Part shown: positions 57,556 through 64,000 of the stretch, in pieces | Layout: every line of letters starts with the position of its first letter | Position numbering within the stretch: position 1 is the first letter of the stretch | Assembly (NCBI GenBank): GCA_000499405.2 | Contig: HG738138.1 | Span: 15,516,554-15,580,553, forward strand | Length of the DNA stretch: 64,000 nucleotides | Direction of reading: 5' to 3' | Source of the DNA: Onchocerca volvulus | Taxonomy: Eukaryota > Nematoda > Chromadorea > Rhabditida > Onchocercidae | Position numbers and translations under genes: made by a program | Notes under the pieces: model-generated | The model's input: only the letters and a program-made list of their open reading frames with translations | The model's database searches: none | What the model was told of the DNA's origin: nothing

Positions 57556-58516
57556 TGTATGGTGCGATACTGTATATAATATCGAATGAAGTCTATTGCT
57601 GAACCTAGCGGAATTCAGTAGAATGTAGCAATTTCCAATTCAATCAATCTACGATCTAATTTATAAAGCGACCAGAATTTTTACCCCAAACACATGTATT
57701 TGTCATACACTTGTACGTGCTGCATATGAATCAGTTTTCAAACATGCATAACTTATAAAATAATTGTCAAACACTGCAAATATTTAAATATTATGATGGA
57801 ACACATCACGAATATAATAAAAAGTTGCGAAATGGTAAGCATAATTGACGTATGTATGACAGAAATAACAATTATACAAGCGGCAATCTATTTGAGCATC
57901 ATCTATTTACAATGATAATCTTAAGTGAGATATGTGAATTACATATGTTGAGCAATATTCAAAAAATAATTTATCATCAGGTAATAATTTACTTTTTATT
58001 AAGCAAATGAAAATTTAATTGTCAGAAAAAATTCAGAATTATTTTATTCAGTATCATTCAAATCAGTATTTTTATCCGGTATCACTCGATTTCTCATTTC
58101 AAAAAATAACTAAAAAAATGTGGGAAAATTCAAACACTCCAAGAACTTGTCAAGTAGAACTTATTGTTTCATTCTAATCTTTTATTTTTATTCATAACTT
58201 CTCTCTTCCCTTTTTTCATCATCTTCCCAGCAATTTATTTCCAAATGTTGTGCTAGAAGAAAAGCTTCACATTTTTACAAAATTTCAATCTAAAATTGAT
58301 GTTTTTACCATTTTAAAACAATTTCAATAATGCAAAAATTCAATTATGAATATAATTTGCATAATTGCTTATTGCAGAATGTCATAAATAGTTCAAAATA
58401 GAATTATTCGAATTACTTTTCATTGTACTCACTCGCAAAGGCTATCATCATTGATATTCTTTCGAAATTTAAAAAAAAAAAAAAAGAAAAAAAAAAGGGA
58501 ATTGGAAAGTTGATAA
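57556..58516. other. Intergenic, no gene seen
   Basis: Upstream of the second secreted cysteine-rich gene. No exon or repeat of note apart from an A-run near 58471-58497. Confidence 0.55.
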
Positions 58517-61500
58517 ATGACTACAGCAATGATATGTCAGTCGCTAATTGTGATATTATTAGCTATTAAGTTGCTGGTTGTATATGGAGGGAATTTTTTT
58601 GAGGAAAAAATCGATCAATGTAAGTTTCAAATGAGTATTTAATTTGATTCATCAAATATTTCTTATTCTCAAAATTTTCCATATTTGAAAAAAAAAAAAA
58701 GTTTCTCATGGCGAAATCACTTCATTTTTGATAAAAGAATAAGTGAAAGAAAAACCCATGAAATCTTTAACTCAAGAATATTTCCAATCATTTCGAATTA
58801 TCAACAATTTGCTTTATCGAGTTTCATCGACTTACAATTAGCAAAAGAATTGAATTTTTCCAATTTTCCCAGAAAGAAATGTTCCCATTACTTTAAATAT
58901 CAATTTAATATTTATATGGTATTTAATGAATTAAGAGTTTAAATTTAAACGATTTGAAATGCTTTACTACAAAATTTCAAAAAATGTTTCAAATCAAAGT
59001 TTTCGAAAAAAGCATTCCAGATTAAAATTTTTGAAAAGCAATGAAATTTCAGCAGTCCAAATTATTATCCAGTTCTTTTGCAATATAAATTAATTATCTG
59101 TCATGTTTCCTTTCATAAACGGAATATTCTTTTAATTTTCCATCAGTGATTTAACTTAATCACTTTTCAAGTTAGAAAAAAAAATTCCAGTGCGTGCGAT
59201 TATGTCGTAGCCGAAAGACTTCAAATATAAATAAAAAATTTCGAATTTCTCAGTGTATCAAAGTATGGGAATTGAATATATTTCAAAATTGTAGTTTAAA
59301 AAAAATTTTTTTAAGATATTACTGACGAAAAATGCCACGAAGCGGCTATAAATTGCACCAACCATTGGCATATGATTCCTTTTATTCCACCTGTTGGATT
59401 ATGCGAAGAGTATTGAATTATTATTATCATCAGTATTTTTTCTTTTTTGAGGAAATTTCAAATTATTACACAATAAATCTTATAAAATCTTACCGCAAAT
59501 TAAAAAGAAAAAGTTTTGTGCCGACTGAATGATACTGGGCGATATATCGCGAAAGTTTTTAATCGATTTAATTAACAACAACAACAATTGAAAATATCAA
59601 TATTTTATTACAAATAACAATAAAGATTTTGTATTTGAGTAAATCATCATCAAAACCAAAAGTAGAAAATCAGGTGAAATAAAATATTTTTAATATCAAA
59701 TTTTGAATAAATTGAAAATCTGGACTACTTTAGTAGAATTATGATAACAGAACATCAGTTTTTCATAAAGCAATTAAAACTAAATCATAAGAATAAAATT
59801 TTTTATTCCTCGTCAATTAAATTTCAAATTTTTTAATTAGCTTTCTTTTATCCGTTATTTCTAGCGATATCTTAGCTAAGTTTGACTGATTAAATTTAAA
59901 TGAAAAAAAAAAAAAGATACAGTTTCAATATAAATAATTGGTTTATCAAAATACTGAAGTTTTCAATCTTATTAAATTCAAATAATATTTTTTATTTTGA
60001 ATAAACAATTCGATTTTATGGTACTAGAAATCGCTTTCTCACAGTATTTAATGTATACAAGTTCTCAGTTTTTTTTTGGAAAAAATTTTTATTTCTCTGA
60101 TATTTTTTAATAAATGCTTTTCAAAAATAAAATTTAAAATTTTTAATTTGCATAAAATGCTTCTACGAAAGCATATCATAACATTAACTTTTTATCGAAC
60201 CGTACGAACAAAATTTCGCGTTCCTTTTTAATAAAATTTCAAAATTTTAGACTGATTTTTCTTTTATCCATTATTTCCAGTTATATCTTCTATCATAAGT
60301 AAAGATATATTCCATATCATATTCTCAGTTTATTACCATTTTATGTCTTATGATTCAGCGATAATAAAAAGTTTCAAGTTTTAATTTAGATATTTCTCAA
60401 TTGAATGTATGACCGAATTGGTAGTGTCATCAAAGTGCATCGATGAACCGGGTTACGGTGAATTTCTGGCGCAAATTGCAATTGTAACTGGTTTGTATTG
60501 TGTTGGATCGTTTTACCAATAAAATTTTTGATTAAATGCCATAGAAAGTTATACAGGAGATTACTGAAATCTGGATAAGATAAATTAAGTATTCCTGAAA
60601 AAACTGGTCAATAGAGCAATAGTTCATAAAAAATTTTCGCAGAAGATTGCGCTAAATCCGGAATGCCATGGATTGCGGTATTCCTGAAACGATTGATCAA
60701 TAGAGCAAGTAGACATATTTTATGTCATAAAATACGAAACCAATGCTATAACATTACTGGATGGAATCCGAAGAAAGGAATATGCGAGTATGTCAATTTA
60801 ATAATGAAAAATATTGGAACTACAACAATAGTTTGGTAATGAACCTACAGTATCCAATAAATCTGATAAATTTTTATCCAACTTAAGCAAATCGGTCAAA
60901 GATTATATTTTCATTTTCATCTATTAATAGATTGCACCAATTCCGGTTACATTTGATAACCGGCTAAAGATTATATATTGTCATTCACGCATAAACTATA
61001 TCAATTCCGGCTGCAATGATTGATGATCAAAAATGAACTGCAAAAAAAAAAATTAAAATTTCTTTTTGAAATTAATTCCAAAATACTGATCCGCTTTTAA
61101 ACATGGTTCAATACTATCAAAGGACGAATTAATTTCCTTAACTGATACGAAATAGTAACATATGAACATACTTGGAATTTTATTTCTTGAAATTTTGCAA
61201 ATTTTAGTATCATCAGCTTTATCTGGATTATATTTCATGTAACACAAAGTAAATCCTAATTAATTTGTAATATTCTGGAGATATTGCATAAAAATCTAAA
61301 ATTCATTGCAGCTTAAATTTTCCGGCTTGTATAATGCGAACATATGCTGAAGAATACTGTAGAGAATTTGAAGGTGATTTAGAGGTTAATTTCACATACC
61401 TTCTATTCCTTTCCTCTGAAATGTTAGCATTATTCTGTTTCAATCAATAATTACTGTGTTCCAATTTTTGAACTTTTTTTTCTTGACCCCTTGTTACTTC

Positions 61501-61729
61501 CATCAAAACTTGAAACTTTTTTTAGTTGGCATATTATATGTGTTTGTCGGGTGCAACAAACTGTGGCAACAAGAGAGAAATGATAAGTGAATGCGAGAAA
61601 GAATATTTGGTAGAGATAAAACGGATCATTGGAAAGATTGATAAACGGCGTGGTTTAACTATTGATCGGAGTAAAAAAAAGAAAATTAAAGGAACAGTTG
61701 ACCTTTTACAACTCGATCCATTGATTTAA
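58517..61729 (+). CDS. Secreted cysteine-rich protein of no recognised family (255 aa)
   Basis: Six exons: 58517-58619, 59316-59409, 60390-60490, 60643-60835, 61312-61384 and 61526-61729. Introns are GT-AG and every phase joins. Residues 1-24 are a signal peptide (SLIVILLAIKLLVVYG core). The mature part has 15 cysteines: DEKCHEAAINCTNHW, GLCEEYFSIECMTEL, SSKCIDEP, TEDCAKSGMPW, HILCHKIRNQCYNITG, GICEY, VCLNFPACIMRTYAEEYC, MCLSGATNC and SECEKEYL. Two N-glycosylation sequons (NCT, NIT) support secretion. The C-terminus is basic (DKRRGLTI, RSKKKKIKG). It loosely recalls cysteine-rich nematode domains such as DUF19, but the match is not good enough to claim. The donors GTATTG and GTTTGT are weak but needed for phase. 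No T-rich acceptor sits just before the ATG, so a further 5' exon is possible. Function unknown. Confidence 0.72.
59795..60290 (+). repeat. Diverged direct repeat in intron 2 of the secreted cysteine-rich gene
   Basis: 59795-59874 and 60208-60290 share AAATTTCAAANTTTT, CTTTTATCCRTTATTTCYAG and ATATCTT blocks about 413 nt apart. Confidence 0.6.
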
Positions 61730-62304
61730 AATTTCTGATGAATGACGCCAACAATATATTTAACTCATCATCAACTATAATGTTTATCAGATTTACTGAT
61801 TACTTAATGGCACGACTTAATTGGATAATGAAAATTTGCGTAAATTAATTAATTCAAAGGATTTGTCAATTTAATGTCCATAACAATTTTAGAAAAAATA
61901 ATCAAATGAATGGAAATTGTGTATCGTTTATGCATTATTTATTCTCTTTTGTTCTATATATCCAGAAAAAATAACGATTTTTTTTTTTTTTTTGAATTAT
62001 TTGGAAAATCAGATTTGTATTTCTCTTGCTTTTATTAGTTTATAAAAGTTTTTTATTCTAAAATTGAAAAAACAAAACAAGAAATGAGCTTGAAACAAAT
62101 AGAAATTATATTCTGTCCTTTGATTTTATTTCTCTTCCCTATTGGAATTAGAAAAAATTTTCGTAGTGTAAAGTTTTGGAAGCATGCAAATCGAATGATT
62201 TTCATTTACCATTTTGCTTCTCATCCATTTTTCAGAATTCTTCCCATCCTTAAATTTAATTCTATTCTTAAATTTTTCCATGCACTTGCTTTGGCAGGAA
62301 AAAG

Positions 62305-62461
62305 CTAAAAATATGAAACTGCCGATATAAATAGCATTACTAATAATGCTATTAAGCAAACCATTGCCCAATAATTCACTTTTTTTTCATTTTTTTTAGT
62401 TTCGTATATTATCCACATGGTAACTGCAACATATGCAGTGATTAAAATCCAGCAAATTTTG
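62305..62461 (-). CDS. Possible last exon of a two-helix membrane protein
   Basis: Minus-strand frame opened by an AACTAG acceptor at 62462 (1 nt, then 51 codons and TAG at 62305). It reads ICWILITAYVAVTMWIIYE, a charged turn TKKNEKK, then WAMVCLIALLVMLFISAVSY. This is a helical hairpin of two membrane spans. A second minus-strand frame is open over the same DNA (GNGLLNSIISNAIYIG, then KCMEKFKNRIKFKDGK), so the correct frame is uncertain. No upstream exon found. Family not recognised. Confidence 0.3.
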
Positions 62462-63199
62462 CTAGTTTGATTTGTATTAGATTATTGGAATTCATAGCAG
62501 TAATGTTTGTGGGCAAAAAATATTTCGAAAAACGCAATTGGTTGAAAGTTTTTAACTAAAATAATTCGTAATATACATTTCAAATAATTTAAATCAAATT
62601 GAAATTATGAAAGTTACACCTATATCTTAAAGAAATAAAACAAATAATTATCTTGATAATTTGTTGAATATAATCATGTCCTATAAAGACCTATCTAATG
62701 GTATTTATGAGCCGCAGTAAATGACCTATTCAATTGTATTTTGACACTATAATATAATGATACAGCAAAATGAGAGAGAATCATTATTGTAGAGAGAATA
62801 GTATCATTATTTGTATAAGGGATAGTTATATGGTAACGAGAGAGTACCGTAATATGGTAATAGACCACGGCTTAACGAATTATATCAATAGTTATAGTAC
62901 TATATAGATTTTTCTTTCTGTTGCTACAGTAATAATAGTATGAATAGATGTAACAATGAATCTTAGACCAAGAAATGATTCATTTTTTAATACCGTAATT
63001 GCAATATCATTTGATTATATCTTGCCTTTGAGATAAATTTCATGTCATATAGGTCTCTCTGTTCATTTTCACAGGCTGCAGTGACGTTTGTTAAATGAGG
63101 ACTGAAATAATCGATATTTCAGATATATTTCATGCAATTTAGGCGACTGGCGTTTCTTTTTCCCGTGAATATTTTGGGCTGTTGTTTTTGCGGAAGTTT

Positions 63200-63232
63200 G
63201 GGGTTCCTGCGGGAAGAGTCGGAAGGGTAGGG
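63200..63232 (+). other. Possible G-quadruplex motif
   Basis: Four G-tracts (63200-63203, 63211-63213, 63225-63227, 63230-63232) with loops of 7, 11 and 2 nt. It lies in a G-rich patch within otherwise A+T-rich DNA, about 670 nt upstream of the right-end gene. One loop is longer than the strict definition allows. Confidence 0.45.
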
Positions 63233-63897
63233 TTAAAGGTCAAGGCATTTTGGAGATTTAGGTAAGCCGAAGGAAGATATCTTATGAATCATTGTTTTTT
63301 GGCTGAAATTAAATAATCAAACGTAGATGTTAAGACGTATTCGCTGGGTACATTTGTAGTAGCGGAATATGTTTTCTTGAAAATTTAACACTGATGTATC
63401 TTACGTATGATTTAGTTTATTTATAAATTATTATGATATAATGACTGGCCCTGATAATATTTCTGATGATTTCAGGGGAATACTGGAAATTGCTTACTTC
63501 TTAGTAAACACATTAAATTTTCACTTGTAATTGATCGAAATACGTAAAAGTTGTTTATAATAATCGTTTGTAATATAATGTTAAATTATATATAGGTAAT
63601 TATGCTGATCTCATGATACTTTCTGAGAATGCCTGATTTGTCGATAAGTTTATATCATTTTCGCTAGTTGAAATGTAAATCATACAGTCAGTACTTTTAA
63701 ATGACATGCTTTCACCTATATTACCTCCTAAATTGATTTTCAAGCTGCTTGTTTCTTATAATACAACAGTAACTTATTTCATATCCAAAAATTCTTCTAG
63801 ATATTTCCATGCTCTCTTCCATAAATACTATATATACGACAAATCGTTAATGCGTTTTTTCACATTTAAGTTTTTTATAGATATTTGATTTGAACTC

Positions 63898-63946
63898 ATG
63901 GCTAACGACATTGCAAGCGATACAATGGATGATAACAAAGACAATG
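63898..63946 (+). CDS. First coding exon of a gene running off the right end
   Basis: A TTTTTTATAG acceptor at 63880 lies 17 nt before the ATG. The frame MANDIASDTMDDNKDN ends at a GTAAAA donor in phase 1. The acidic start gives no family clue. Partial at the 3' side. Confidence 0.55.
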
Positions 63947-64000
63947 GTAAAAATTGTAATTGTTTTCAAGTTTTAAGCTGAAATAGAAGTAGATGTAATT

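Larger units (their letters stand above)
61730..63880. other. Intergenic and upstream region of the right-end gene
   Basis: No complete gene. It contains a possible minus-strand membrane-protein exon (62305-62461) and a G-rich patch at 63150-63265. The rest is A+T-rich. Confidence 0.5.

Overview
The window looks like nuclear DNA of a parasitic nematode, most likely a filarial worm (Onchocercidae). The evidence is very A+T-rich sequence, genes split by small to medium introns, T-rich 3' splice sites lying 0-17 nt upstream of most start codons (the pattern of spliced-leader trans-splicing), two nematode transthyretin-like genes, and a broken copy of a bacterial (Wolbachia-type) purE gene inside a nematode intron. 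The species cannot be fixed from the sequence alone. All gene models below were built by hand from splice sites and reading frame; none was checked by alignment or RNA data.

Layout. 1-1.9 kb: simple and cryptic repeats. 1.9-8.6 kb (+): a six-exon gene for a protein with a Brinker/Pogo-type DNA-binding domain followed by a CENP-B-type helix-turn-helix and no transposase domain. 8.6-15 kb: no gene seen, several decayed duplications. 15.1-18.4 kb (-): two tandem transthyretin-like (TTL) genes with identical exon architecture. 19.6 and 22 kb: two orphan terminal exons. 26.6-28.1 kb (+): a small heat shock protein. 29.0-33.3 kb (-): a small unrecognised ORF downstream of a complete seven-exon TTC5 orthologue. 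34.9-40.7 kb (+): a REPS1-like EH-domain endocytic adaptor in 14 exons. Its first intron carries, antisense, the decayed purE copy and a second frameshifted bacterial-looking ORF. 42.6-44.5 kb (-): a four-exon acidic protein that I do not recognise. 44.5-50.9 kb: no convincing gene, long trinucleotide arrays. 50.9-53.6 kb (+): a secreted protein made of cysteine modules, every intron in phase 1. 55.2-56.8 kb (+): a REEP5/DP1/Yop1 ER-shaping protein with a GC-AG intron. 56.9-57.4 kb: an unexplained GC-richer island. 58.5-61.7 kb (+): a second secreted cysteine-rich protein of no recognised family. 63.9 kb: the first exon of a gene that leaves the window.

The genes do not form one pathway. Two are membrane-trafficking or ER-shape factors (REPS1-like, REEP5), two concern proteostasis or tubulin and stress control (small HSP, TTC5), and at least four encode secreted proteins of the kind expected at a parasite surface or in its secretions (two TTLs, two cysteine-rich proteins). 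No rRNA, tRNA, CRISPR array or intact mobile element was seen.
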